This document shows, in pieces, positions 44,874 to 56,783 of a DNA stretch of 64,000 bases. How positions within the stretch are numbered: the first letter of the stretch is position 1; each line of letters begins with the position of its first letter. Both the position numbers and the translations under genes were made by a program. Origin of the DNA: Usnea hakonensis (lineage: Eukaryota; Ascomycota; Lecanoromycetes; Lecanorales; Parmeliaceae); the NCBI GenBank assembly GCA_013423325.1, contig BLJB01000174.1, positions 62,001 to 126,000 of the forward strand, written 5' to 3'. The notes below the pieces were generated by a model. That model searched no databases, was not told the DNA's origin, and saw only the letters and a list, made by a program, of their open reading frames with translations.

Positions 44874-45344
44874 GAAAGATTGTGAAGAATGAGGGAAAAA
44901 GCTGGCTTGAGAATTTCATCTTCAAGGGGAGGCTTTTTTTTTAGTTTCAATTCAGCCCTATCTGACCAAAGATAAGATACGCCTCCCAAGCCTCTGAAAA
45001 GGATCCCTTGATCCATGCTAAATTGCTTTCCAAAATGGTCTCGGTCCAAGAACATATTTACAAGTGAAAGAAAAGACATGGTGGATATTGCGAAGCTGAA
45101 TTGGCCGGACTTCAAACCAATTGAGTTATGAGTATGCTGTGCATGCCAGTAGCGTAAATTGGCTAAGACGTTCCTTCAATATGTTCTCCGGTTGGACAAG
45201 TATTGCATCTTCCCAATGTTTCTTTAGTCTCCGAGAGTAGACCATATCTTATCCTTTCCCACACTCCGCAGTCCGTGTTTTCCCTCCATCTAAAATGCAC
45301 TGAATCATCATCATCATCATCAAGTTCATGCCATTCGTAGCGAT
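44874..45344. other. intergenic, promoter of NDE1
   Basis: 471 bp. It includes a poly-A/T block at 44930-44945 and a (CAT)n stretch at 45304-45321 (ATCATCATCATCATCATC). No gene is supported. Confidence 0.5.
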
Positions 45345-47775
45345 TCATTGCGTGAATGGCTGCCCTATTGGTAACCAGGTTCGCCGCTCGTCCATACTCC
45401 TATTGATCCGCCCACCGGGTGTGAGAGGCAGCTCCATCCTTGTCCCAAGCGATAAAGTACCCGAGCGATCCTCGTCCTCGCCAACTTCATCCGCTAACCT
45501 CGAAAAGTAGTCGGCCAACCCACTTCTCGGGTCGCCATCGACAAGGGTCTCATAATTTGGCGGCGGCGTCATTAACGGTGGCGGTGGATCATCATCCTCG
45601 AAAGGAGGTGGGTTAAATGAAGGGTTACGCAGTAAATGCATCGGTCTGATCTGACCCGAATTGGGATCATGCACATGTGCCGCTTGAGGCCGAGCCAAAC
45701 TCACTGGGGAGGGAACATTGTTGACACTCGAGGACGAGTCATTGCTGCCTTCTTCGCCAAGATTGTTTAGCGTTGGTAGGAGGGAGGAGGGAGAATTCAG
45801 GCGTCTTGGGGCACCGGGACATCCACATGAGGAATGTTCGGTGAGCAAAGTTGTCGATTCGGGCGAAGTGTAGGCAGGAAGGGCAATATTCGCTTGGGTG
45901 GCGCGACACGACAGGATATGAAATGGCGAGTCGATCGAGATTTCGAAATGTCTTCGTTTTGTGGGATCGGCAGCATCAGGCTTCGATAATCTCATGACGA
46001 TCTGCACAAGTCTATATTAGTTGAAGAATCATATCAATTTTTCAGACGAACCTTGATCCAGTGATGGACTTGGATACCGTGATAGGTAGTATCAAAGCTA
46101 AGTCTCGAAGCCTTATCTCGTTCCCTCATATTGTGACAGCTCGGTAGCTGTACATTAAATTCCATTTCTGTTGGGCCGACATTGTGCTCGCCTTCAAGAT
46201 TTCCCAGCAGGTTGTTGGTGTCTCGAGGGACATTCTCATCACCTCTTGCTGCAGCTGCTCGTCCATCATACGCTACCCCACCACCAGCTGTAATTCGTAC
46301 CGAGCTACCTGGGTAGGCACTGCTGCTGGGCGCGTCTGCCCTTTTCTCGAATAGTTGGATCTTCCGCGTCGGCTCTAGTCGATGAACCCGTTTATTGGTA
46401 GTGTAATACTGAATGTTCTCGGTTACGAAGACCTTAATACGATGACACTGAACCTTGGCTAGAGGTGTGAGCTTGAATGCAATTGGCACCTGAGCCCCGA
46501 GTGGGAACGACTTTCCGGAAATAACGATGTCGTAATGGAGCTGGTCTTCCCAATTCCTTGAAATGGCAATAGGCTCAACCTGCTCCAGAGAACCTTCTGC
46601 TGGAGCGCGTATCAATGTGACTTCTTTAGAACCCACCAGATTTGCTCTGAAAGCCCCGGCTCTTTCTACGGTGGCCTCTAGTTCGTATTTGACAGAACCG
46701 AGATCGACAGATATCGTCTCTGGGAGGCGAGAGTCAATAGGCAGCTCGAAGTTGTAGCTGTAGTCTCCGGGAGTGAACATGCGGTAACCCTTCTGGGCCA
46801 CACTTGAGCCAACATTCGCTCTTTCGTCTTTCCCAAAACTTCTTGACTGATTAACTGCCAAGGCCAACTTTCTTGCGTCCTTGCTACTTATGTTGTAATT
46901 CACTGACCGACGATGAGGTGGCTCGACGGTGGCGTCTGTGACGCCTATTTCAGTGGTCGTTGTTGATGGGCCTTTGAGTGGTTTGACATAATCCGCCCCA
47001 GAACCGTACTCTGCTGTTTGAAAGTGGGCGTTGAAGAAGGGCCAAGTATGATTCATGATGCTTTCTTTGTCCCTGAACTCGGTCTTCCGGGGCGGAATAC
47101 CTAGAATCATGCAATTAGAAGTATGCCGGGCATGCTAGAGAATCTGGAGGGAGACCTACCCTCTGGCCATTCTGTTTCAGCTCGACCCCGAAAAGCCAAG
47201 GTTATCGTTTTTATTTTTGCACTTTTGGACACCCGTAGGTGAAAAGTTCCTCTAAGCATCGTAGTTGTCTGGTTCCCCGATTCGGACTGGTCCATGCCTT
47301 GTAGGAATAGTACCGGCTCCGCCAACGCAATAGATAGCGACACGCCATTACCTGAGGCTAGCGGCTTCTCTTCCCCCATGGGGGGTATGGCAGCGGCACT
47401 GCTACCATTGCTAGAGACTGAGTTTGCGGAGTCCCTCCGGAAGTCTTGGACAAGGGAAGGCCGATGGATCATACCGCTCATCGGTCCACCAACTGCAGGG
47501 CCGGGTCTCGCACTCCCTCTCCGTGCCCCATCAACACCTGTCATGACTGCTCCACTGAAGAAGTTTGTAGAAGTACTTTTTCGTGTCGATACTGATGACG
47601 GAGGCTCTGTCGCAAGGGATGAATCGCAATGTAGAGGCTCCGTTGGATCCTCCGACCGGACCAGAGCAATCCCTGCGAGAACTTCCCAACTGCGCTTCGC
47701 GCAATGATCGGATACGCGAAATCTAAAGCTATCTGTGGAAAGCGAAATAACTGTTGTTGCCAAGCTAAAGATCAA
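45345..47775 (-). CDS. alpha-arrestin (Rod1/Art-like ubiquitin-ligase adaptor)
   Basis: Exons 47775..47160, 47100..46052 and 46001..45345 total 2322 nt (773 residues); a start at 47544 (MTGVDGARRG) would give 696. The arrestin N-fold is seen in LSIALAEPVLFLQG, MLRGTFHLRVSKSAKIKTITLAFRG and NFELPIDSRLPETI. The C-fold is seen in HYDIVISGKSFPLGAQVPIAFKLTPL, VTENIQYYT and MEFNVQLPSCH, then HWIKIVMRLSKPD with a strand FEISIDSPFHILSC. A PPxY motif (PPPNYETL) near the C-terminus would bind WW domains of a Rsp5/HulA-type ligase. Role by family: directing plasma-membrane transporters to endocytosis. Long Ser-rich stretches suggest control by phosphorylation. The extreme N-terminus is the least certain part. 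Confidence 0.9.
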
Positions 47776-49464
47776 GGATAGCTCAAGGGAATTTCGTCAA
47801 CACGGGGGAAGGACGGATGGTCACGGCGAGATTGGAGCCTTAGGTAGCCCTGTCATGCTGATTGTTGTAAGTCAGCGAATATGACAGGCACATGTTTGCA
47901 AGATGTTGATGACAGAGCGGTTCGAAGACCCATTCCCATTGAAGGCAGCTCCTTCAAATTCAATTTGGGGGGCACCAGGGGGGGAGACCGAAAATGGATT
48001 GCTGCAAGATACATACGGAATGTCTCGGACCTCCGGTCAGGAATAGACGCAGTAGGTATACACGGGTTCCCACCCTTTCGATGCACAGGTATCCGCTTTG
48101 AAAGCGTTCAAGAGCTGCAAACAGACGGGATGGAATGGGCAGAGACAAGTTGACGGGGCGGAAAGACGTTATTATTGTTGTTGGTCAAAGTCGAGGCTCA
48201 ATTCCTCGGCCTGAAGTGTAGAAGAAGATGCTGACACTTTTGGAGAGATTGATTATAAAAAGCAGGTTCTCGGCAGGCTGGTGATGATGGCAGGATGTGG
48301 AAGCAAGGAACTAGGACATGATACAGGCAGATAGATAGAATTATTATTATTTGACAAGAATGAGTCTTCCCAATAGTGGTGGTGGTGGTAGATGCTCTCC
48401 CATTGATTACTGTAAGATTGCATCAAATGCAAATTGCCTACTTGATGTTCCGTCCTGTGAGGCTGTGAAGTCCAGACATCCGGATGACCAAGGCGTTCGG
48501 AAGCCACGGCAGAGTTCAATTCAAGCCTAAAACGCACACGTTGATTTCCTGATGGAGCCGCGTGGAAAGGATTCAAATTTGTAGAGCACACGTATATACT
48601 TTTAAACGGAATACTCGTAGAGTACCGTCATTCGTACACGCGGAACCCCGCAATTCCTTTTACTAGTGCTCTGGGTACGGAGTACTGGGTAGGTACTTCA
48701 TACAAGGTACGTACATTATTATCACAATCGGTTCATTGAATCATTCTCTATTTTCTCTCAGTGCTCCCGCCGTGGGTTCCGAAAAGGCACGAGTGGATGC
48801 ATACTTACATTATGCATGTCTGCCGCATGGACCAACGCGCACGGTTCAAGAAAATCTTGCCACAAAACGGCGGAGCTTTCTACCAAGCTACAAGGACCCT
48901 ACTCCGTACTCACCATATCCACGTATGACGCAGTAGGACATGACATGAATCTCACATATTATTATTATTATTGTCAGAGTAAAGACTCCCTCGGACCATT
49001 TATATACTTTACCATACTTGGCAAGATGGAGTCGTTCTGATGTTTCTTCTTTTCTATCATCTGTAGAGTATACCTGCTTCGAATAAAGGACCCCATCTCG
49101 CATCCCCGCATCTCCACCTCCCCAACAACGTTCCCTCGATTGATCTCATTGAGCTATCCATCAGCACTTTAAATCCCTTCCTAACTTCAAGGCATCATGC
49201 AAGCATTTCGCATTGTGGAAATGGCCCCATAATTGTAAAGTATGTGGTCACGGTATGAGCACTCCCCTCGTCCTTGTGCTTTTTGCAAGGTAGCCCTACG
49301 CTAGTATAGCATATGATCTAGTCTCGATGAGGTAAGGTAACTTATATCGCGTAAACTTCGGTCTTCAACGCGTCCACCAAGGACCCATGGTCCATATGCC
49401 ATTTTCTGCGACTTCGATGATAATGGAGACTGCACAATAATCCACTCGTGCCTGGTCCGCAGCC
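47776..49464. other. intergenic, divergent promoters of arrestin and DPB11
   Basis: About 1.7 kb. Contains ATT-triplet runs at 48341-48351 and 48957-48971, and AT-rich sequence around 48700. The short ORFs lack support. Confidence 0.5.
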
Positions 49465-52278
49465 ATGGGGGACACTCAGCTGCCCTTACTCGGGGTCATT
49501 ATATGCTGCACGTCCGTTGAACCAGAAAGGCGTGTAAGTTAATCGCCCTTCTCCGCAGCTGTATCACCCGCCATCAGAATGGTATTCCATGACCTCCTTG
49601 CTGATTGCTCTAATCTCTGCAATAGTCCCAGTTTGCGGTAATTGCTTCCCAGATGGGCGCCATTCACAAGTTCGACCTCACATCCGACGTGACCCACCTG
49701 ATCGTTGGCGACACAAATACGCCCAAGTACAAATTTGTGGCCAAGGAAAGACCTGACGTTAAATGTCTTTTACCGAGTTGGATCGACGCTGTGCGGACAT
49801 CATGGATGGAGGGAGGGGAAACTGATGTTGAGGCTCTTGAGATTGCACACAGACTCCCGACTCTGACGGGGCTCAAAGTTTGCGTCACTGGGTTCGATGA
49901 TCGTACGTTTGAACGCTGCGCGTAGGTACAATGACGAAAGCTGAGTCCGATCGCAGTGGTGTATCGCAAGGAGATTGAGGACCTCATCAATAAAAACGGC
50001 GGCGATTACCGAGGAAACCTCACGAGGGACGTCACACATCTGATCGCGAAGGAGCCATCAGGCGCAAAATTCAATTTTGCAGGTCAATGGGGCATCAAAA
50101 TTATTTGCGTCGAATGGTTGGAGCAGAGCCTCGAGAGGGGCATGATCCTTGAAGAGGCCCTTTACAGTCTACAGCTCCCACCTTCTGAGCGTGGCCGAAA
50201 TGCCTGGATACGAAGCTCTCTTTTACCCACGTCCTTGGGGAAGCGAGCGCGAGATGACGATACCATCCTGCCAAATGCGAGAAAGTTGAGAAGGACGGCG
50301 AGCGCAAGACTGAGCAGTCACAATGATGGGTTGTGGAGCGCAATCAATGGCGAAGAGCTCAAGGTTGAGGAAATTAAGGCGGGCGTATGGGATGAACCTC
50401 AGAAGGGGCCATTTGACCATCCTAAGCCTCTAGACGCTGGGCATATAGACTTTTCGACCTCTGCCCAATCAGCGGCTGGCTGTAGTCTTTTGAAAAGAAG
50501 TCAATCGGTGGCCAACCTGTCGTCCAATCTGTCCAAGACTCCACAGCAGAAAGGCTTATTCCAAGCGAAGACCTTTTTACTTCGTGGTTTTGACGGGAAG
50601 AAGGTATGTGGCGTCCCAAATCGCGTAGAGTCTAGAGATAACAGGCAGCTAGACTGCCATTCTCGAGGAGCACTTGCGTTCACATGGGGCCGTAATAATC
50701 GACGACGCTTCTCGACTACCTCCAGCGCCTAAAGATGGTTCTCCCAGAAACGGCTACATCTTGATTCCCCATACGAACTCTGACTCCGACTCACCTTCAG
50801 TGGCTGAGAACGAGCACCAGCCAGTGCTGGTGACAGACTTATGGGTCGAGAGGTGCCTATACCGAAAGCAGTTTGAAGAACCTCAAGCAAGTGTGACGAA
50901 CACACCCTTCCGGAAGTTCCCTATTGCAGCCTTTAAAGACTTGACCATCTGCTCCACTGGTTTCCAAGGCATAGATCTGGTGCACATGTCGAAAGCTGTC
51001 AAGCTGATGGGCGCAACATATGATGAATTCTTTACGCCCAAAGCGTCGGTTCTATTATGCAACGCTGGGACCCCTGGACACGAAAAGCTGTTCCACGCCC
51101 AACTCTGGGCCGTTCCCGCAGTGAAAGCAGAGTGGCTGTGGAGTTGCATCCGAGGAGCCGAGTCTTGCCCATTTGGACCGTATCTCGTCCAGCCACTTCA
51201 AGATCCGCATCGAGTAACGAGAAGCGTTGAGACACCAGTCCCACAGGACAAACCTGCCGAGTCTCGCGAGAAAGAGAAAAGCCTGGAAAGAACAGATGTA
51301 AAGAGAAGACCTAAGAAGACACTTTTGCCACCTGAAGAAAAGGACAAGCATCCAGCGAATGACACATTCAGCCCCAGTAAACAGATTCACATCGTTGACC
51401 CAGAACCCTGGTCAACCACCCCTATAGAATCATTAGGCAATGATGAAAGCCACTTACGGGATACGAGCACGACTGACGGCACGACCATGACAGCACACAA
51501 CAGCCTTGACAATGATTCTTCGCATACTCTACGCCCAACATCGGGTCCGCTCCACGAAATCTCCCCCAACACCTCTCAGCCGAAACGATCCACATCACCA
51601 GAGAAACCCCCTCAGCGTTCTGCATCCGTCGAGCAAATGCCCTCGCCCCAGAAACCAAATCACACCTCGTCCTCCTCCCTCGGACCTACCATCTCATCCC
51701 TCCTAGCCCACCACCAACGAACCTCCATGAACCCTGCACCATCAGCAACGTCCTCGTCCGACCAAACTCATCCATATCGCAGGCGGCGGCGGCAGCTCTT
51801 CGGCCGCGCACCATCCAATCTCTCATCCCACAGCATCAATCCTTCTCGCGCCAGCAGCGTCGACACGATGAACACCGACGGTCTCGGCACCCCGCTCGAA
51901 CCATCCACCATCACCCACAAAAATAAACCGACAAACAACACTCACATCAACGACCACGGTAACCACAAAAAAGCAGAACCACACACCACCCCCATCTGGA
52001 GCGCCAACCACCACGAAGACGACCCAGACCGCGAAGAACCCCCCCTGCAAATGACCCAACTGGGCTACGAAGACGAAACGGTCAAGGCGTGGAGGGAGAA
52101 AGTAGATTTAAAAATGGGCGTCGCCGTCGCGGTGCATCAGGGAACAGCAGTGAAACAGGGGAATAAAGGAACGACGACCCCGGCCAAGGGCGGGAAAGCG
52201 CTTAGAGATAGAGATGCCGCGGCGCCGGGGGCGGGATTGGGTATTAGTAAGCGGACGAGGTTGGCGAGTGGGCGGTGA
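49465..52278 (+). CDS. DPB11: multi-BRCT replication/checkpoint scaffold (Dpb11/Rad4/TopBP1)
   Basis: Exons 49465..49533, 49626..49902, 49957..50603 and 50653..52278 total 2619 nt (872 residues). The start gives PLLGVIICCTSVEPERR, the first strand and helix of BRCT1. DVTHLIVGDTNTPKYKFVAKERPDVKCLLPSWIDA completes it. BRCT2 runs from GLKVCVTGFDD to IKIICVEWLEQSLERG. BRCT3 starts FLLRGFDGKK and ends VTDLWVERCLYRKQF. BRCT4 runs from LTICSTGFQGIDLVHMSKAVKLMG to VKAEWLWSCI. The last 370 residues are disordered, Ser/Pro/Thr-rich with many Lys/Arg. Two BRCT pairs plus a disordered tail match fungal Dpb11/Rad4, which links CDK-phosphorylated Sld2/Sld3 and checkpoint proteins at replication forks. TopBP1 in animals has more BRCTs. 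Confidence 0.92.
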
Positions 52279-53110
52279 TGGGGGTTGGATTGGATTTTGG
52301 GGAGGGGGGGGATGTGGATAAGGGGGGAAGTTTGGAAAGGCGGGTAGAGCGTTGGATGGGGCTCTGTCTGAATGAATGAAGGGATGGAAGGCCGGTTTGG
52401 ATGTCGGCAAGTTTTCTAGTACTCTCTCTTTTTTTGTTTTTTTGTGGATAGGTGGTAGATACATTATATAAAGTTGGATGTGTCTGTCACATTATTGGTA
52501 AATTGCAAAGCAAAGCTACTGTGCCCAAGGACAGCATGGCTCTCCTCTCCCTTCTTAAAGAGTGCGCGGGCATGTTGCTCTCTCTATACTTTTTGTCCAC
52601 AGCGCCCATTTGGCCTCGCAGCGGCTCATACATTTCCCTCAGCCCATTCGGCCCGTTCTTTTTCTTTCCTTCCGTCAGTCTGGAGGCCCGGTGATTTATA
52701 TCCCTTCATTCTGTAGGATGAGGAGGGTGGTGATTGTGGGGGGTTTGCAAGCTCGATATATATAGCAGCTCTGCTCGTTGAAGGGAGGAGTCGTGTGAGG
52801 AGCACTGCATCAGGCTTTCTGCATGTCATGACTCGATTCGTGGGGTCATGCATCGGCGAGGCATATCAAGCGGTACTGGAGAGAAGAGGGCGTATGGGCG
52901 TAGATGCTTTGCTCCTTTGAGGACTCCTTGTCCCTGCTGAGAATTTTGCAATGTCTCAAATTGATCATCAAGTAGCCTTGAGGGTTCAACAGAGCAAGTC
53001 CGGGACTCAAACATGCGACATGACAAATTGGGCCGTAGTGCTAGGCCGTAATGCTCGGCCGAAGAGTGTCGCAAAAGACCCTCGTGACACCATTACCCCA
53101 ACCTTTCATT
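52279..53110. other. intergenic, convergent 3' flanks
   Basis: 832 bp between DPB11 and the PLAC8 gene. G-rich just after the DPB11 stop (GGGGAGGGGGGG near 52300). No supported gene. Confidence 0.5.
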
Positions 53111-54181
53111 TCAACGAGGCGGCGGTGCATAAGTCATCCCCCCGGGAGCTACGTACGCCCCCGTAGCCGGACCAGCGTGTCTCCTTAGCAACTCCTCGCG
53201 ATCTCGGACTTCCCTCTCATCTTGCATTATGACACAGCAGCAGCAACAGCATGCTTTTAGGCAATCAGCGCCGAAACTGCCTTCGAGGTGGTACAGCTTC
53301 CTGATGCGGGTCCGTTGGATCGCTGCGAGCAGTGACTGAAACCCACACCCGAGTGACATGAGCGCGCAAGAGCCATTGCAGCTCTCGTACCCCAGCATGT
53401 CCGTGGGATCTTGCTTCTGCGCGCGCCGCGAGAGGCGGTACATGGTCTTTCCGTAGACCATGCAGGGACATATGATGCCCATGCAGCACACGGTATCCGG
53501 CTCGCATAGGCTACTTTTCCAATGCGGGTCTATTGCAGCGTTCGGATGGGAAACTTGGCCGGGGCGGTGATATTCCGACCCGACATTCGTCCCGGAGAGC
53601 GAGTCTGGATTGTAGATTTCTCGCTTCGTTTCTGACGACGCCGTGATTGAACTCTGAGTAGGAGGGCTGTTGCTGGTCGGTGGCGCTGCAAAAAGCGGTG
53701 GCGTTTTGGGGATCTTTGTTGGCATAGGTAATGGCGACTGCGACTTCACACCGACTTCGGGTTCTTGTGCGTGATGAGCTTGTTGCGCTGGCACCTCTTC
53801 GGCGTGTGGAGGTCGCTGCACCTGTTGCTGCGCTGGCTGTTCCTCTGTATACGGCGCAAAGAACGCCGGATGCATCTCTTGTGGACTCTGCGCCTGAGCC
53901 TTCTGGTCCGGTATAGGCGAAGTCACGGCCCCTTGTGGTCCCTGCTGATAGGCCGGTAGACCTCTGGTCGGTGAGACTGGGCTAATCGGTGACTCATCAA
54001 TCACAGAATTCGTAGGACTGGAGAATTGGTGGTACGGCTGGAACGTGGATCTCTGCATCTCAACAGGTGTGTCCATGAATGAATAGCGATTAGAGCTACT
54101 GGTGTTTGTCTGAAGCGGTGGGATTGCTCTTGCTTCGTTGCCTCGCGCTGCTGGCGTCATTCTTTGGGTGCCGGAGGCCAT
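53111..54181 (-). CDS. PLAC8-family cysteine-rich membrane protein
   Basis: A single exon of 356 residues. The N-terminal two-thirds is Pro/Gln/Ser-rich and disordered. The PLAC8 (DUF614) domain begins at about residue 215: HWKSSLCEPDTVCCMGIICPCMVYGKTMYRL, then GCGFQSLLAAIQRTRIRKLYHLEGSFGADCLKACCCCCCVIMQDEREV. The CCxxxxxxPC segment and the six-Cys run form the hydrophobic, Cys-rich core of the family. Members act in fruit-size/cell-number control in plants and in Cd/Ca transport (PCR proteins); fungal members are poorly studied. The Pro/Tyr-rich tail (YVAPGGMTYAPPPR) follows. Plasma-membrane association is inferred. Confidence 0.9.
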   Translation of the reverse strand: MASGTQRMTPAARGNEARAIPPLQTNTSSSNRYSFMDTPVEMQRSTFQPYHQFSSPTNSVIDESPISPVSPTRGLPAYQQGPQGAVTSPIPDQKAQAQSPQEMHPAFFAPYTEEQPAQQQVQRPPHAEEVPAQQAHHAQEPEVGVKSQSPLPMPTKIPKTPPLFAAPPTSNSPPTQSSITASSETKREIYNPDSLSGTNVGSEYHRPGQVSHPNAAIDPHWKSSLCEPDTVCCMGIICPCMVYGKTMYRLSRRAQKQDPTDMLGYESCNGSCALMSLGCGFQSLLAAIQRTRIRKLYHLEGSFGADCLKACCCCCCVIMQDEREVRDREELLRRHAGPATGAYVAPGGMTYAPPPR

Positions 54182-55451
54182 TGAGATATTTATATTCTTT
54201 GAATGAATTGTATATGTTGGACTTTGCGATTCCAGTTATCTCCTACTGTGAAGCCAGCGCAACAGGTCTCAAATTGCTGCGCTCGGCCTAAGAGGAGGTC
54301 TTCAGTGTCGCAGATTTGCAGGTCCTCGTCATGCGTTCAGGTTGTAGTTGGAGTGTGATGAGGTCGCTACATTCGTATAGAATCGAAGTCTATGTTGAGC
54401 ATGCCGTATATCATGGATGCAGTGTCTAGTCGCAGAGAGAGGGGTGATGACAATCTTATGTGCCGAATGCCCCATTCGGAGACTGTTAGTGTTGTATCGC
54501 ATAGGCGTTGGCGCCCAGTCTTAAGGCCTGGGGCCTTTGCCCTTTAGGATGGCGCGGCCGAAGTGATGAGCTCGGAGATTTTATTGGTTGATGTAGACTT
54601 TCAAGCACAATGACGAATAACGTGAAACAAAAGTACAGTAAGCGCCGAGCACTGTACTCTAAGTACTACCTACCTTACTACGCCATCAGTGCAGCTCGGA
54701 GGCTCGGTTACTTTACAATAATAATTAATATTAATGTGGAGTAGTGGGTAAGGAATGAAAAGAATCTCATCCATACTCATACTCATATGGCACGGTATAG
54801 TATTTGGCAATCCAAACGAGAGCTCGTGGACAGTTATTATTTCACGCCTACCGTGGACTATGCAAGCCCCCAGTCTCTGACGCTTCTCCAGCACCTTCTT
54901 GGCGTCCACCGCGCTCATCTACATTACGTTGAAGAGGTCGCTCATAATGCATCAAGGCCATTTTCCGTCCCAGAATCTTGAGACTTGCTATGTAATCTGC
55001 CTTCTGGACCTCTTCCGGATGCCGTCCTTTCTCTCCCTCCATTCACGTGTTGATTTGAGCAGTTGGGAACATTTCGGCTAGCCAGACCATGCTCAGGTAC
55101 CGAGTGCTGAAGGGACTTTCGAGAACGAGGCATAGACACAAGTGAGAATATCTTCGAAGTTTTCCATAGGAGTAGCTGATTGCAGGAATGAGTGGTGCCC
55201 AATCGTCGTCGGAATGTAGAAGTCCATTAGTCGGAATCATGCCAGTCTGTACCTCGCTACTGATTTGATGCTCATCTCACATTATGTCGTTTGTGCACTA
55301 GCCGTACTGTCGTAGCCGGAATGTTGTTATTGCACATTGTCTTTCTGGGGGTATCCTCGTAACTCTACGGGTCAATGAACGCATCTAACTCTGTATGATG
55401 CAGCGATAAAGAATGGTATCTCAGAGCCCAGCTCCCATGCTTCGTCGGACG
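54182..55451. other. intergenic, no supported gene
   Basis: About 1.27 kb with the PLAC8 promoter on its left. AT-rich around 54715-54735 (AATAATTAATATTAAT). No coding signal is seen. Confidence 0.5.
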
Positions 55452-56783
55452 TCACGAAGGATAAAGATTTCCTTTGGGTATCGCCACGAATGCAGTCGTA
55501 AGTGGAATGGTGATGAGAAGCGCCCAAGCTTCCGCCTGCCGTATCATACGGTTTTGAATGTCTTTCAGTCCAGTCTCCCGCACGGGAATCCTCTTTTCAA
55601 ACAACTTCCTCCACCACGGCTTCCGCGTATAGTGATCGACCCAAGGTTCGCCACTATAATTATTAGCCGGCCCGAAAACCTCCATTTTGACCGGCCATTT
55701 CGACTTCGTACTTTCATAGTTGATGAAATTGATGTCCAGACCTTTGAGCATGGCTTCGTCATCGTCATTTGTGTAATCTTTCGTTTCCCATGCGTGGTAT
55801 TGTCGGGTATGCATTCTGTGCAGGAGGACGCAGAGACCCTGAGAGGCTGCTATAATGTTGGTTGTACCAAACCACCACTCAAACGCAGCAAATATACGCC
55901 ACCAACGCGAGTACCTTGAAAGAGTGAGGACGATGGCAATGGCAAAGCCTATTGTGATATTCGTAATGGCGAAGACACGTAGAGCGAAAGTCCATTCTTT
56001 GTTGCCGTTGCATATTGACCATCGCACAAAGTTTGGGTGAGATTGATTTCGCAGTGTGGAATCGAGCATCCTCTTAACCAGTGTGAGAGCAGAGGGGTGG
56101 GTGGTGCGCTCAAGAGCGCGAATAACGGTAGCACGGTCGTTGTGGGAGAGGTTCAACTGGCGCGGGCTGCCTGGAGTGATGTAGTGGTTGACAATTCTGT
56201 CGATTTCGGAACGAAAGGGTTGAGTTCGAGCCGCTGCCTTCCATTGTTGCGGAACAAATTTGTCCTGGTTGTTCTTGACAGACGATTTGATTGGCGAGAC
56301 AGTATAGTCTGCAAACTCATCAGACTGATCTCCGTCCCATGTGGAGCCATTCGAGATATCCTCGCTGTGCATATCAATTTCCTTTGCAACCAAAGAGGTC
56401 GTGCCATTGTCCAGAATCTGGTTGTTCATGTAACACGCAGATCGAGAAGGGTCATTTTTCCATGGTGGAGAGAGCTCTTTCTCAGACTTTGGAGCATTAC
56501 GGAAGCGTTGGAAATAATCCACCATCCACAAGTAGAATTGAAGGTTTTCGGCGTCATGTGTCACGTAGGTGAGGTAGTCGAGGAATTCTTGCAAGCTGCA
56601 TGGAGGCAAGCACTTGTTACATATGACATTCTCAAAGGATAGCTCGGGGGGTATGGCAGCGGCGCTACAATCCTGGGCGGTCCCTCCCTTTCGTGAGCAT
56701 TCTGCGAGAGGTCCGTGGTGTCGTAGAACATATTCAGGTCGTTTGTAGAAAAGTATTGACATGATGGGGATTCTTGTGACCAA
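55452..56783 (-). CDS. RGS-domain protein with C-terminal membrane segments (Rax1-like)
   Basis: A single exon of 443 residues; a second ATG at 56762 gives MSILFYKRPEYVLRHHGP. The RGS-like domain starts at about residue 46 (LSFENVICNKCLPPCSLQEFLDYLTYVTHDAENLQFYLWMVDYFQRF) and resumes after an insert (FRSEIDRIVNHYITPGSPRQLNLSHNDRATVIRAL). Three membrane segments follow: ALRVFAITNITIGFAIAIVL, WWFGTTNIIAASQGLCVLL and AWALLITIPLTTAFVAIP. This domain order matches the fungal Rax1/RgsB-type group, linked in yeast to bud-site selection and in Aspergillus to growth and sporulation. GAP activity on a G-alpha subunit is not proven by sequence, because the catalytic contact residues are divergent. Confidence 0.88.
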   Translation of the reverse strand: MVTRIPIMSILFYKRPEYVLRHHGPLAECSRKGGTAQDCSAAAIPPELSFENVICNKCLPPCSLQEFLDYLTYVTHDAENLQFYLWMVDYFQRFRNAPKSEKELSPPWKNDPSRSACYMNNQILDNGTTSLVAKEIDMHSEDISNGSTWDGDQSDEFADYTVSPIKSSVKNNQDKFVPQQWKAAARTQPFRSEIDRIVNHYITPGSPRQLNLSHNDRATVIRALERTTHPSALTLVKRMLDSTLRNQSHPNFVRWSICNGNKEWTFALRVFAITNITIGFAIAIVLTLSRYSRWWRIFAAFEWWFGTTNIIAASQGLCVLLHRMHTRQYHAWETKDYTNDDDEAMLKGLDINFINYESTKSKWPVKMEVFGPANNYSGEPWVDHYTRKPWWRKLFEKRIPVRETGLKDIQNRMIRQAEAWALLITIPLTTAFVAIPKGNLYPS